DNA of 64,000 bases from Saprospiraceae bacterium (GCA_016717655.1 JADKFC010000008.1:62001-126000), one strand, 5' to 3'; positions 1 through 10,678 are shown, counted from the stretch's first letter. The notes: a model not told the origin generated them from the sequence alone. Program-made: numbers and translations.

Positions 1-264
1 ATTTATAAACCCCTTTATAAAATTCAAGGCGTAAAGATAATGCTGAAATTCTATTTTCAAAAAATATATTCTGAAAATGTAAAAATTTAGGATTACTTAG
101 GTTCTTTAGCAAATGTTACAACGCATATATTACTGCGGATATTGCGCAAAATTCCAAATAAAATTATGTTGGCATATTGCGGTTTACCCTTGGTAAAAAA
201 GGCGGTAAATATGATTAAAATTCCTCAAGTGAATTTTAGCCCCTCTGCCCTATCCTAGCCCTTT

Positions 265-1272
265 CTACTCCAAAAATCTTGGGTTAAAAATGATTTTTGG
301 TGGTTGCCCGGTAGCCGGAAGGTTGTAAAAGTTGATGCGCAACATCAACTCATGGCTCCCTTCGTGGCTGCGCTGCAGGCTCGAAATACCTGCATCGTAC
401 TGATAAAACACTGAATATCTGCGATTGATCTTGTGACCTACGCAGAAACCCAAAGCATCCCATGTCGGAGAACTGTTTCCCCGTATCATCACTCCTCCAA
501 AAATGTTGCCATTTATGCGAAGCAAGGCATGAATTTCGGATTGAATTTTTCTTAAATCTGATCTCACAACCACACTGGGCTGAAAATGAACGTTTTGCGA
601 CAACGAAATGGGGTATTGAAAAAATCCCATCAATTGGGTTTTGAGCCCAAACCGGGTCAAATCCAGCTCGATTGGGTGGCTGGGCACATCCAAAACGGAA
701 ATGCCGGTCTGAAACAGGGGGTGCCTGAAAAAGAGGGATGCCTCCCATTGAAAGCCGTTTCCGGTGTACTTACCCGTATTTAAAATGGGGTCATTGTGGT
801 CAATAGTGCCATTTTCATAATCACCACCAGGTGTTCTGATGGCATTGCCGTCAATGCCCATTTGCAAAAACCCCAGCCTCGCCCCGAGAGAAAGACTGCC
901 TCCTGCTGCCCTGAAAACCCTGGCACCGGATGCCCTGATGCTGCGGTATTGCAGCACCCCATCTGACGCAGTTTGAAGGTCGAATCCCACCCCCAGGTTG
1001 AACAAATAGATGGGCAGATGCATGCCAGCATAAAAAAACCGGGGACTGCCGGGTAAATTGACCCATTGGTTGCGCAGGTGCAAATGGATGGCAATGGATT
1101 GATCAAAACCAGCATAGGCAGCGTGCTCCCGATAAGGATTGAGCGGCACAAAAGACGATTGGTTCCATTGCTGAGCGCTGGATGGGATTGTGGCCATGAC
1201 CCATAAAAAAGCGATCATCAACACAAGCCTGTTACCCTTTGTTCCCACCGATGTTTTTGAAAAATAAGTCAT
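265..1272 (-). CDS. PorP/SprF family type IX secretion outer-membrane protein
   Basis: 335-aa protein with an N-terminal hydrophobic signal segment ending near SSAQQ, followed by a beta-strand-rich body. It has family hallmarks: an NPxxAG-like start of the mature region (NPYREHAAYAG), an RNQWVNLPGSPRF segment, and a C-terminal YQYDAGISSL...SHELMLRI block. PorP/SprF proteins are outer-membrane beta-barrel proteins tied to T9SS secretion and gliding, often acting as anchors for specific T9SS cargo. Here it lies downstream of a T9SS-sorted protein (1484-2992) on the same strand, so the two may be functionally linked, although 211 bp separate them. The reading frame is intact and typical in length. 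Which cargo it serves cannot be told from sequence. Confidence 0.85.
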   Translation of the reverse strand: MTYFSKTSVGTKGNRLVLMIAFLWVMATIPSSAQQWNQSSFVPLNPYREHAAYAGFDQSIAIHLHLRNQWVNLPGSPRFFYAGMHLPIYLFNLGVGFDLQTASDGVLQYRSIRASGARVFRAAGGSLSLGARLGFLQMGIDGNAIRTPGGDYENGTIDHNDPILNTGKYTGNGFQWEASLFFRHPLFQTGISVLDVPSHPIELDLTRFGLKTQLMGFFQYPISLSQNVHFQPSVVVRSDLRKIQSEIHALLRINGNIFGGVMIRGNSSPTWDALGFCVGHKINRRYSVFYQYDAGISSLQRSHEGSHELMLRINFYNLPATGQPPKIIFNPRFLE

Positions 1273-1483
1273 TTACCCGCACAAGATAATGTGTATGACT
1301 CAAATTGAAAGTAAAATTGTTAAAATAACTATTGGATTCTAAAAAACCTACTTTATTTTTATTAAATAAAGAATAACTATCTGTAAATCAATTTGAATTG
1401 AGAGACAAAGGGCAATATTAAAAGCATTTTAATTGGTGGGTAAAAACGCAAAATAAATAATAGCTATGAGAACTAAATAGCTG

Positions 1484-2992
1484 TTATTCACTATTAGTTT
1501 TGAAAATTTTAGTGCCATAATGGCCCCCCTGATTATTAATAAAGTTAATAAAATAAAATCCATTATCCATAGCTTGCATATCTAAATAATTGCTGCCCTT
1601 TTGAATAAAGAGACTTTTGACCATAACCCCTCTCATATCAAATAGGTACAGATTCCCACTTTCTTCACTTTGAATTTTGGCAATATCTTTTACAGGGTTT
1701 GGGTAAATTCTCATTAGGGCTCTTTTTTCCTCAATATCTATCACATCTGTGTATTGCTCTGTGCTGTCACAGACGTCTATTTCATCTACTCGGAGACGAG
1801 GAAAATTAGGAATGCCAATTCCATTGGTTGCAAAAAGAGGAACTTCATGTTGTCTAAAATCGCATGCCTTCCCCTTTTTGTTAGGGTAATTTATCCTACT
1901 CAATGATTTTGTGCTATTTGAACTTGTCATATAAATTTTGCAATCAGGAGCTAAACTTATACCATGGAAATTTGCAAAGCCTTGTTCTCCTTTATCGAAA
2001 GTATCAATCAATTCATAAGTTAATTCGAAATGCCATGTATCAATTTGAAATAGTGAATCATGTGCTGAAATATAAATGAATCTACTATTTGGAGAGAATT
2101 CCAATCCTGTAAATACTCTTCTATGGGGAATCATCAATAATTTTTGATTACTTAATTCTCCGGTTTCTCCGTCAAAGTCAAATAAATTTAAACCATTCTC
2201 GGTAGTAAACCATGCCCATTGTTTACCATCTGGACTAAATTTTGCAAACCCACCTGCAGAGGTATTCCTTGTGGTTTTAGGCCCAATATTTTGTGAATCT
2301 ACAAGCATGGGACCATTTTCATCTAAGATAAACTTTAGGTAAGCATTGCTATTTTCTTTCATTTGAATCAACCACCAGTCCTTTGTATTTTGATGTCTAA
2401 TAGCTGTCAAAAAAGATGAAACCAAATCCCTTTTATTAAAAAAGGTCTTATTTTTTACTGTAACCTTTCCTTTCCCATCATTTAATGTCATATCAACATA
2501 AGTATATTTTAACCCTTCTAAATAGAAAGTTAATGGTGTTGTTATAAAATTAAATGTTTTGTGAATAATATAATATCCATTAATATTTTTTGGATCATTT
2601 AATATAATTATATCCTGAAATCCAACATATCCTCCACTACAGTTATCCCACCATTCAGTATAAAAATTACCGAAATTCAAACTATCACCATTTTCCATTA
2701 AACTATGATCAGCTTGTATTACCTGACACCCATTTGTATAAAACAGAAGTTTACCGGTTTCATCAGTTATACTCGAGTTGGTTCTGCCTGAATTAAATTG
2801 CACTGTATCGAGAAAAGAATAAAAACTACCTTCACTAAACTGAAAAGTTGTATTTACATATAATCCGTTGAACCCCGAAGCTCTGTTATTAAACAACCAA
2901 GTATAATCTTGTTTGTCTTGCCCAATTGCAAATAATACAAAGTGTAAAAGAGCTGTTAATATCACAGCTCTTCTCGCTAAAACACATATCAT
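1484..2992 (-). CDS. T9SS-sorted secreted protein, WD40/propeller-like
   Basis: 502 aa. A hydrophobic signal peptide (residues about 8-24, ending AIGQ) is followed by a body with propeller-type repeats such as FAKFSPDGKQWAW and GLEFSPNSRFIYIS. The last ~75 residues form a type A T9SS sorting domain: RIYPNPVKDIAKIQ, a LFDMRG turn, and a terminal GTKIFKTN strand. The protein is expected to cross the outer membrane by T9SS and be surface-attached or released. Blade-like repeats suggest a binding scaffold, not an enzyme. Base composition is AT-richer than in the neighbouring lon gene. The exact substrate or role is unknown. Confidence 0.8.
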   Translation of the reverse strand: MICVLARRAVILTALLHFVLFAIGQDKQDYTWLFNNRASGFNGLYVNTTFQFSEGSFYSFLDTVQFNSGRTNSSITDETGKLLFYTNGCQVIQADHSLMENGDSLNFGNFYTEWWDNCSGGYVGFQDIIILNDPKNINGYYIIHKTFNFITTPLTFYLEGLKYTYVDMTLNDGKGKVTVKNKTFFNKRDLVSSFLTAIRHQNTKDWWLIQMKENSNAYLKFILDENGPMLVDSQNIGPKTTRNTSAGGFAKFSPDGKQWAWFTTENGLNLFDFDGETGELSNQKLLMIPHRRVFTGLEFSPNSRFIYISAHDSLFQIDTWHFELTYELIDTFDKGEQGFANFHGISLAPDCKIYMTSSNSTKSLSRINYPNKKGKACDFRQHEVPLFATNGIGIPNFPRLRVDEIDVCDSTEQYTDVIDIEEKRALMRIYPNPVKDIAKIQSEESGNLYLFDMRGVMVKSLFIQKGSNYLDMQAMDNGFYFINFINNQGGHYGTKIFKTNSE

Positions 2993-3239
2993 TGCTTAAT
3001 AACTTTTTTAACAATTACGCTGCCATTTTTGGTATCTTTAAAAACTAGTAAAAAACACTCTCTGGCATCAATTATTTTTATCTAGTATAAATGTATGACA
3101 TAACTGTGATGCAAATATCAATAAAATGCCATTTTGTCAGCCGGAATTTAAATAAATGTCACAAATCGACTCAAAAAATGGCTTGGTACAAATATTGCGT
3201 CCATCTTTGACTACCCAACATCAATAAAGACAAAAATAC

Positions 3240-5630
3240 ATGGTGAACCATAGAGATAATGCCGGCGAATTTTTACCTATGCTCAGCTTAGAAGATGAGG
3301 ATAAAAACATAGCCGAAGAATACGAGGACGTATTACCCCTTATAGCCTTAAAAAATACCGTTTTATTTCCCGGTGTGGTGATTCCCATAACCATTGGCAG
3401 GGACAAATCGCTGGCAGCCCTCAAAAAAGCCGACAAGGGAACCAAAAACATAGCGGTGGTGACCCAGCGGGACCTCAATGTAGAAGAGCCTGAAGCAGCC
3501 GATCTGTATAAGATAGGGGTAGTGGCCAAGCTGATGAAGGTACTCAAGATGCCAGACGGAAGCACAACGGCCATTTTGCAGGGCAGAAAAAAAATATTTG
3601 TAGAAGACTTTACCAAACATGAGCCCCATTTTGAGGTGAAGGCCTTCTTTATAGAAGAGGTAGTGCCGGAAGACGACATGGAATTTGATGCCATGCACAG
3701 TTCTATCATCGAAACAGCCCGGCGCATCATCGAACTATCGCCCCAGATACCCAATGAGGCCATGGTGATGTTGCAAAACATCAAAAGCCCGGCCTATCTG
3801 TTCAATTTTATTGCCTCCAATCTCAATGTCAATGCCCTGGCCAAACAGGAATTGCTCGAAATAGGCAATCTCAAAGAAAAGGGAAGTAAGATCCTGGAAC
3901 ACCTCAACCAGGAGATCCAGATGCTGCAGATCAAAGACCAGATAGAAAGTAAGGTAAGGGGCGACATTGACAAACAACAACGCGATTACTACCTGAACCA
4001 GCAGCTCCGCACCATCCAGGAAGAACTGGGTGGCAATCCACAAGACATTGAATTGAATGAGCTGGAGCGAAAGGCCCAAGAGAAGGAGTGGCCCAAAGAA
4101 ATAGCCGCCCATTTTGCCAAAGAGATACAAAAGGCACGCCGCATCAATCCCCAGATAGCTGAATACTCGGTGACCCTCAACTACCTTGAAACGCTGTTGG
4201 ATCTGCCGTGGAGTGCCTACACCAAAGACAACTTCAACCTTGCCAACGTCAAAAAGGTATTGGACGATGACCACTATGGCCTCGATGATATCAAAGACCG
4301 CATCCTTGAACACCTGGCTGTATTGAAGCTGCGCAAAGACATGAAGGCCCCCATCCTGTGTTTGGTGGGTCCTCCGGGAGTAGGTAAGACCAGTCTGGGC
4401 CGATCTATTGCCCGCGCCTTAAAACGCAACTTTGTGCGCATGTCACTGGGTGGACTCCACGATGAAAGTGAGATCAGAGGACACCGCAAGACCTACATCG
4501 GAGCCATGCCGGGCAGGATCATCAAGGCATTGAAAAAAACGGGAAGTAGCAATCCGGTCTTTATTCTGGATGAGATCGACAAGCTGGGATCAGACCACCG
4601 CGGAGATCCGTCTTCTGCCCTGTTGGAAGCCCTGGATCCCGAGCAAAATTTTGCCTTTTATGACAACTACCTCGAAGTTGACTATGATTTGTCAAAGGTT
4701 TTGTTTATTGCTACTGCCAACTCCCTCAACTCCATCCAGCCTGCCCTACTCGACCGAATGGAGATCATAGAAGTGAGTGGCTACAGCACCGAAGAAAAAA
4801 TAGAAATTGCCAAAAAACACCTTGTGCCCAAGCAGAAAAAAGAAAACGGACTGGAGGCCAAAGATGTAAGTCTGGAAGACGAGGTTTTGGAAAAAATAAT
4901 TACCGACTATACCCGTGAATCCGGTGTCAGAAACCTGGAGCGCACCATTGGTAGCGTAATGCGACACATAGCGGTTAAAAAGGCTTCCAACGAAAAGTAC
5001 AACAAAAAACCAACCGCTGAAGAAACGGAAAAAATACTGGGCCCCATCAGATTTTTGGGTGAAAAATACAGTGTGGAATCCCTTCCCGGTGTTGCCGTTG
5101 GCCTTGCCTGGACCAAGGTAGGTGGTGATATTTTATACATTGAAGCTTCTACCTCCAAAGGCAAGGGCAAGCTCACCCTCACCGGCAACCTGGGTGATGT
5201 GATGAAAGAATCTGCCACTACTGCCCTTAGCTTTATCAAGGCCAACGCCTCTAAGCTGGAGATCGACGCAGATGTGTTTGACAACACCGACATCCACATC
5301 CACATTCCGGAAGGTGCCATCCCCAAAGACGGCCCAAGTGCCGGTATCACTATGCTCACGGCCATCGTCAGTGCCCTCAAAGGCAAGCCCGTAAAACCCC
5401 ACCTGGCCATGACGGGTGAGATCACGCTGCGTGGCAAGGTATTACCGGTAGGTGGCATTAAAGAAAAAATCCTCGCCGCCAAACGAAGTGGTATGAAGGA
5501 AGTGATGTTGTGTCGTGAAAACCAGCGCCACGTGGAGCAGATCAATCCTGATTTTATCAAGGATGTTCAGTTTATATACGTGGATACTATGTACTCGGTT
5601 ATTGAACAGGGGATAGGGGTTAGGGACTAG
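3240..5630 (+). CDS. lon: ATP-dependent Lon protease
   Basis: 796-aa full-length Lon (endopeptidase La) for cytosolic protein quality control. In order: an N-terminal LON substrate-binding domain (from about residue 30, VLPLIALKNTVLFPG), a coiled middle region, an AAA+ ATPase module with Walker A GPPGVGKTS at 377-385 and Walker B FILDEID ending at D447, then the S16 protease domain. The catalytic Ser is S700 in GPSAGITM. The catalytic Lys is K743 in GGIKEKILAAK, which is the 43-residue Ser-Lys spacing of E. coli Lon. A CATCTTTG near-match to the -7 box lies at about 3200. Intact and monocistronic. Confidence 0.97.
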   Translation: MVNHRDNAGEFLPMLSLEDEDKNIAEEYEDVLPLIALKNTVLFPGVVIPITIGRDKSLAALKKADKGTKNIAVVTQRDLNVEEPEAADLYKIGVVAKLMKVLKMPDGSTTAILQGRKKIFVEDFTKHEPHFEVKAFFIEEVVPEDDMEFDAMHSSIIETARRIIELSPQIPNEAMVMLQNIKSPAYLFNFIASNLNVNALAKQELLEIGNLKEKGSKILEHLNQEIQMLQIKDQIESKVRGDIDKQQRDYYLNQQLRTIQEELGGNPQDIELNELERKAQEKEWPKEIAAHFAKEIQKARRINPQIAEYSVTLNYLETLLDLPWSAYTKDNFNLANVKKVLDDDHYGLDDIKDRILEHLAVLKLRKDMKAPILCLVGPPGVGKTSLGRSIARALKRNFVRMSLGGLHDESEIRGHRKTYIGAMPGRIIKALKKTGSSNPVFILDEIDKLGSDHRGDPSSALLEALDPEQNFAFYDNYLEVDYDLSKVLFIATANSLNSIQPALLDRMEIIEVSGYSTEEKIEIAKKHLVPKQKKENGLEAKDVSLEDEVLEKIITDYTRESGVRNLERTIGSVMRHIAVKKASNEKYNKKPTAEETEKILGPIRFLGEKYSVESLPGVAVGLAWTKVGGDILYIEASTSKGKGKLTLTGNLGDVMKESATTALSFIKANASKLEIDADVFDNTDIHIHIPEGAIPKDGPSAGITMLTAIVSALKGKPVKPHLAMTGEITLRGKVLPVGGIKEKILAAKRSGMKEVMLCRENQRHVEQINPDFIKDVQFIYVDTMYSVIEQGIGVRD

Positions 5631-5671
5631 GGGCTAATTTAGGTTTTAGGGACTAGGGACTAGGGATTAAT
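5605..5671 (+). repeat. G-rich TAGGGACTAGGG-type intergenic repeat
   Basis: Starting at the last codons of lon, the sequence consists of short near-repeats of TAGGG/ACTAGGG separated by A/T-rich spacers. A related array in the opposite orientation (CCCCTATCCCCTA type) lies at 14345-14415, and a degenerate hint occurs at 241-262. No coding potential and no clear hairpin. Function unknown. Confidence 0.6.
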
Positions 5672-5839
5672 TTTTGTGGTTGTTGGAAAGGGGGTGTGCC
5701 TCATTTTATTTACTGATTTACTAATATACCGGTTTACTGATGATTTTATGGGTGGTGTACAAAAGGGGATGGCCTATTATATGGGCATGGTCTGTTCTGC
5801 TATTTGCGTTCTTGTAAAACTAAATAATGCTTTAAACGT

Positions 5840-6352
5840 ATAGACCTTATGAGGCGTTTTTATCTGAACTGCCTATTAAACAATTAAAGTGTCTTCATGT
5901 CACTTAATATTTCAAAAATATCCTAATCTCGTTTATTGGGGTAATGTCTTTTTGAGGGGTTGTACTTCAGAGTGAAACCCACATATAGACTTTATTCGTT
6001 AAAATGAGATTCGTGAATTTTGTTCAACATTAAGGGAATTTAGAGAATTAAGGGTTAAGTAAGCATTAAGGTATAAATTCTGAATTACCTTCATTTTCTT
6101 AATGTTTCAAAAAAAATCCCAATCTCGTTGATTTGGTAAATGTCTTTTTGTGGGGTTGTACTTCGGAGATAATCCCATATATAGACTTTATTCGTTAGGA
6201 AGAGTTAGCCGTTTTTCATAAACATTAAGAGCATTGAGTTACATTAAGGTCTGAATTTTGCTCCTAAATCTTAATGTGTCTTCATGGTTCTTAATGTTTC
6301 CAAAAAAAATCCAATCTCGTTTATTATGGAATAAAGTCTTTGTGTGGAAAAA
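5840..6352. repeat. Left block of ~190-bp direct repeats (about 2.5 degenerate copies)
   Basis: Direct repeats with landmark TATAGACTTTATTCGTT at 5984 and 6180 (spacing 196 bp). Each unit holds AACATTAAG...CTTAATGTTT inverted arms, an AATCTCGTT block and a TGTCTTTTTG-GGG block. Copies here are more diverged than those at 7757-8611. The last copy degrades at about 6350, next to the end of the MFS gene. The remainder of the 5631-6394 gap shows no gene. Confidence 0.8.
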
Positions 6353-6394
6353 TCCAATAAATCAAGCAATCAGCACAACGTTTACTCAGCAGAG

Positions 6395-7663
6395 TTACAT
6401 TTCCCTTTTTACCTTTTGTCTGGCAGGCTGTTTTTCCATCAAATTCACCCCCAACAAATCGCGGGTTTTGTAATAAATGATGGATATACAAACCAGGGTC
6501 ATGGAGGCACCAAACAGGACGGAGGGTACGGTGCCGAGGAGGCGGGCTGCTACACCGGATTCGAATGCGCCGAGTTCGTTGCTGCAGCTGACAAAGATGC
6601 CGTTGATGGCGTTGACCCTGCCGCGCATCTCATCGGGTGGCAGGATTTGGAGGATGGTCTGCCTTACAACTACACTAATGCTGTCAAAGGCACCGGTGAG
6701 GAAGAGGGCAAAGACGCTGAGGTAAAAATGCGTGGATACGGCAAATACAAGGGTGGCAAGTCCAAAGCCAAAGACGGCCATGATCATGTTTCTCCAGGCG
6801 TTGCGGGTGGGTGGATAGTAGGCGGTACCAAACATGGTGAGCACGGCACCCACTCCGGGAGCGGCGCGCAGGATGCCCAGCCCTTCAGGACCTACCAATA
6901 AGATATCTTTGGCATACACAGGCAAGATGGCCACTACCCCACCAAACAATACAGAAAACATATCGAGGGCTATGGCATAGATCAGAATCTTGGAACCTGT
7001 GACAAAGTGGTAACCTTCAGCCAGTCTTTGCCACACATTACCAGTTGCAGTAACAGTGGCCTTTGATGCCTTCTTAATCTGTGTTGTGGATAAAAAGGCA
7101 AGGCCAAATAAGGCAATGACCACCCACAGGGTATTTTCCAATCCCAACCATGCATATAAAAAACCCGCAACAGCAGGTCCGGTAATCATGCCCCCCTGCC
7201 AAAACTGGGATGCCCAGCTGGCAGCGTTGGAATAGTGTTGTTGATCCACCAAAAATGCTTTGATCGATGACCATGCCGGTCCCATAAAACCCCTGGCCAC
7301 ACCAATACAAAATACGGCTCCATAAATCACATATTCCACACCTGGCTGCCCTTTCATCTGATGCAGACCATACATGAGTAAGAGTGAAATCACAATCATG
7401 CCGCTGATACACAACCTGGCAATCTTCCTTTTATCAAATAAATCTGCCACATGTCCGCCAAACAAGGCCAATACCAGGTAAGGTATGGCTTCAAATAGTC
7501 CAATCAGACCCAGGGTCAGGGGATCTCCTGTGACATCGTACAGATAATAGCCCAGTACCACTTCCTGAATCAGCACCGCCACGGTATACGAAAACTGTGT
7601 ACCGAGAAAGTACCGGAAATCGGAATACCGCAGGGCGGCGTATGGTTCTTTTGTTGATTTCAT
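6395..7663 (-). CDS. MFS transporter
   Basis: About 422-aa integral inner-membrane protein of the major facilitator superfamily, with about 12 hydrophobic segments. It has the loop 2-3 motif GGHVADLFDKRKIAR and a C-terminal half with DEMRGRVNAINGIFV, as in the enterobactin/macrolide-exporter-like (MFS_3) subgroup. Substrate unknown; efflux is inferred. I chose the ATG at 7663 (MKSTKEPYAALR) over an in-frame ATG at 7759. A near-consensus -7 box, TATCTTTA, lies at 7671-7678, and the upstream extension would be encoded by the repeat array. The gene sits between two blocks of the same ~190-bp repeat, which suggests insertion into an existing array or array growth on both sides. Confidence 0.85.
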   Translation of the reverse strand: MKSTKEPYAALRYSDFRYFLGTQFSYTVAVLIQEVVLGYYLYDVTGDPLTLGLIGLFEAIPYLVLALFGGHVADLFDKRKIARLCISGMIVISLLLMYGLHQMKGQPGVEYVIYGAVFCIGVARGFMGPAWSSIKAFLVDQQHYSNAASWASQFWQGGMITGPAVAGFLYAWLGLENTLWVVIALFGLAFLSTTQIKKASKATVTATGNVWQRLAEGYHFVTGSKILIYAIALDMFSVLFGGVVAILPVYAKDILLVGPEGLGILRAAPGVGAVLTMFGTAYYPPTRNAWRNMIMAVFGFGLATLVFAVSTHFYLSVFALFLTGAFDSISVVVRQTILQILPPDEMRGRVNAINGIFVSCSNELGAFESGVAARLLGTVPSVLFGASMTLVCISIIYYKTRDLLGVNLMEKQPARQKVKREM

Positions 7664-7756
7664 TGAGGAATAAAGATAGTGATTTCTGTGTTTCCGGTAA
7701 TAGAATAAGAGGTTGATGTATTCATGCAATTCAAAACTTTGTTTTATAGGCGCAGG

Positions 7757-8611
7757 CATTTAGGGGCATTAAGCTTTAATACTCTCCATAAATCTTAATG
7801 TGTCTTCATGTCCTCAATGTTTCCAAAAAAATCCTAATCTCGTTGATTTGGGCAATGTCTTTTTGAGGGGGCATATTTAAGAGTGAATCCCATATATAGA
7901 CTTTATTTGTAAGAAAGAGTTAGCTATTTTTGTTCAACATTAAGAGCATTTAGAGGCATTAAGTTTTAATACTCTCCATACATCTTAATGTGTCTTCATG
8001 TCCTTAATGTTTCCAAAAAAATCCTAATCTCGTTGATTTGGGCAATGTCTTTTTGAGGGGGCATACTTAAGAGTGAATCCCATATATAGACTTTATTCGT
8101 TAGGAAGAGATAGGTATTTTTCTTAAACATTAAGAGCATTTAGAGGCATTAAGATTTAATACTCTCCATAAATCTTAATGTGCCTTCATGTCAATTAATG
8201 TTTCCAAAAATATCCCAATCTCGTTTATTGGGAGATGGTCTTTATGAGGGGTTGTACTTCGGAGTGAGTCCTATTTATAGACTTTATTCGTTAGGAAGAG
8301 ATAGGTGTTTTTCTTAAACATTGAGAGCATTTAGAGGCATTAAGATTTAATACTCTCCATAAATCTTAATGTGTCTTCATATCCTTAATGTTTCCAAAAA
8401 TATCCCAATCTCGTTTATTGGGAGATGGTCTTTATGAGGGGTTGTACTTCGGAGTGAGTCCTATTTATAGACTTTATTCGTTAGGAAGAGATAGGTGTTT
8501 TTCTTAAACATTAAGAGCATTTAGAGGCATTAAGATTTAATACTCTCCATAAATCTTAATGTGTCTTTATGTCCTTAATGTTTCCAATAAAATCCCAATC
8601 ACATTTATTGA
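7757..8611. repeat. Right block of ~190-bp direct repeats (about 4.5 copies, two hairpins per unit)
   Basis: Landmark TATAGACTTTATT occurs at 7895, 8085, 8276 and 8466, a period of 190-191 bp. Each unit holds a long imperfect palindrome: arms CATTAAGATTTA and TAAATCTTAATG around a 10-nt loop (ATACTCTCCA), extended by outer arms AAACATTAAG and CTTAATGTTT. In the last copies there is a second hairpin, CCCAAT-N7-ATTGGG. No ORF of note. Same orientation as the block at 5840-6352. Too long and spacer-less to be CRISPR, and there is no transposase nearby. Confidence 0.88.
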
Positions 8612-8723
8612 AATGAGGTACAGGTATAAAAAAAACATTGAACGGGATATCAAAACGTAAACACATGGTTACATTAGTAGAATGTCATTCTAGCACATTG
8701 TCAAATTGGTAATTTAAACAATC

Positions 8724-10653
8724 CTATCCCTCCGCTATTTCTGCTTCCACCACCTTCACAAAGGCGTCAAGTGTCATCGAGCCCAGGTCACCCTGGCCTT
8801 GTCTTCTGACAGAGATGGTGTTTTGCTCCACCTCTTTATCACCAATGATGAGCATGTAGGGTATACGTTTCAATTCCGTATCGCGGATTTTCTTGCCGAT
8901 CGATTCATTTCTTTCGTCTACCAAACCTCTGATATCGTAGCGAGCCAGTTCGGTTTGGATGCCTTTGGCGTAGTCGTTGAATCTTTCGGATACCGGAAGA
9001 ACCATGAATTGATCTGGTGTGAGCCACAATGGAAATTTACCTGCAGTGTGTTCGATGAGGATGGAAATAAACCGCTCCATCGAACCAAAGGGAGCGCGGT
9101 GGATCATAACAGGGCGGTGGGCCTTGTTGTCAGAACCGATGTATTCCAATTGAAATCTTTCGGGTAGGTTGTAGTCAACCTGGATGGTGCCCAGCTGCCA
9201 AGAACGACCGAGGGCATCCTTGATCATAAAGTCAAGTTTGGGACCATAAAAGGCTGCTTCACCATAAGCTGTGGTGGTGACGAGGTCAACCTCCTGGGTA
9301 GCTGAAATGATGGCGTGTTCTGCTGCATTCCAGTTTTCATCGCTGCCAATGTATTTATCCGGAGTATTGGGGTCTCTCAGAGATATCTGGGCGGTGAAGT
9401 TGTCAAAACCCATTTTTTTTGATCACCTTAGTGGTAAGAGCTAAAACACTTAGGAATTCTCCCTTTACCTGATCCTGGGTACAAAAGATATGAGCGTCGT
9501 CCTGAGTAAAGCCCCTAACGCGACTGAGTCCATGCAATTCGCCGGTTTGTTCGTAGCGGTAAACGGTACCAAATTCTCCAATACGCAGTGGCAATTCTTT
9601 ATATGACCTCGGCTTGTGGCCAAAGATTTCGCAGTGATGCGGACAGTTCATGGGTTTGAGCAAAAATTCTTCTCCTTCCCTCGGTGTTTTGATGGGTTGG
9701 AAGCTATCTGCCCCGTACTTGGCGTAGTGTCCTGAAGTTTCGTATAAAACCTTGTGACCAATGTGTGGGGTCACTACCATTTGGTAGCCGCTCTTTTCCT
9801 GCTCCGCCCTCAAAAAGTTTTGCAGTCTTTCTCTGAGTTGGGTACCCTTTGGCAACCACATAGGCAGGCCTGAGCCCACTTTTTCTGAAAACATAAACAA
9901 TTCCAATTCCGCTCCCAATTTTCGGTGGTCGCGTTTTTTGGCTTCTTCCAATAATTCAAGGTACTCAGTGAGTTCTTTTTGTTTGGGGAAGGTTACCGCG
10001 TAGATACGGGTCATCATCTTCCTTTTTTCATCACCCCTCCAGTATGCACCGGCAAAATTCATGATTTTGGCCGCCTTGATGGAAGAGGTATCGTAAATGT
10101 GAGGACCCTTACATAGATCCACAAAGTTGCCTTGCTGGTAGAAAGTAATGGTGCCGTCTTGCAGCTCATTGATAAGTTCTATCTTGTATTCATCACCCTT
10201 TCCTGTAAAATATTCCATAGCCTCAGCCTTGGACACATTCCTTCGCTGGTAGACACTTTTGTTTCTAGCCAATTCCAGCATTTTTTCCTCAATCTTGGGC
10301 ATATCAGCTGGGGTCAGGGTAATATCTCCAGTATCCACATCGTAGTAAAATCCGGTTTCTATGGCCGGACCTATCCCAAACTTAGTACCCGGATACAAGG
10401 CCTCCAGTGCTTCAGCCAGTAAATGTGCCGAGCTATGCCAAAAGGTCTGCTTGCCTTCTTTATCGTTCCATGTAAACAATTTAACGGTTGCATCTGTCGT
10501 AATAGCCCTCCCTGCATCATAGGTCTCCCCATTAACACTGGCACTCAAAACATTTCTGGCCAGCCCCTCACTGATCGATAAGGCTATGTCCATGGGTGTT
10601 ACCCCCGCTTCGTACTGTCTTATACTGCCATCTGGCAATGTAATCTGAATCAT
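8724..10653 (-). CDS. thrS: Threonyl-tRNA synthetase (single-base frameshift)
   Basis: Class II aminoacyl-tRNA synthetase charging tRNA-Thr, ~642 aa once one base is corrected. The upstream frame (10653 to about 9413) carries the TGS domain (MIQITLPDGS), the editing-domain HSSAHLLAEAL motif, and the catalytic core with zinc ligands in MNCPHHCEIFGHKP. The downstream frame supplies the rest of the core (RPVMIHRAPFGSMERF, motif 3) and the anticodon-binding domain. The break falls in a run of eight A (plus-strand T8 at 9413-9420). Seven A would give the continuous VIKKMGFDNFTAQ. The start is the ATG at 10653, not the in-frame ATG at 10728, because the TGS domain begins there and a TACTTTTG box lies at 10679-10686. 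The gene is essential, so an indel error is likelier than a pseudogene. Confidence 0.93.
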
Positions 10654-10678
10654 GGATGATTTCGGAATTAATGAGTTG

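Noticed and set aside
3735..5560. Several minus-strand ORFs of 70-217 codons inside lon
   Set aside because: Shadows of an intact, highly conserved lon gene.
6344..6901. 185-codon ORF antisense to the MFS gene
   Set aside because: Translation is Gly/Lys/Asp-biased shadow sequence; the MFS frame is convincing.
7664..7759. N-terminal extension of the MFS protein from ATG 7759
   Set aside because: It would be coded partly by repeat-array sequence and precedes a -7-like box at 7671-7678.
7757..8611. CRISPR array
   Set aside because: Units are ~190 bp, contiguous and near-identical along their whole length, without unique spacers or cas genes.
8724..10653. Two separate genes for thrS halves
   Set aside because: Both parts are complementary pieces of one synthetase, joined exactly by removing one A from a homopolymer.
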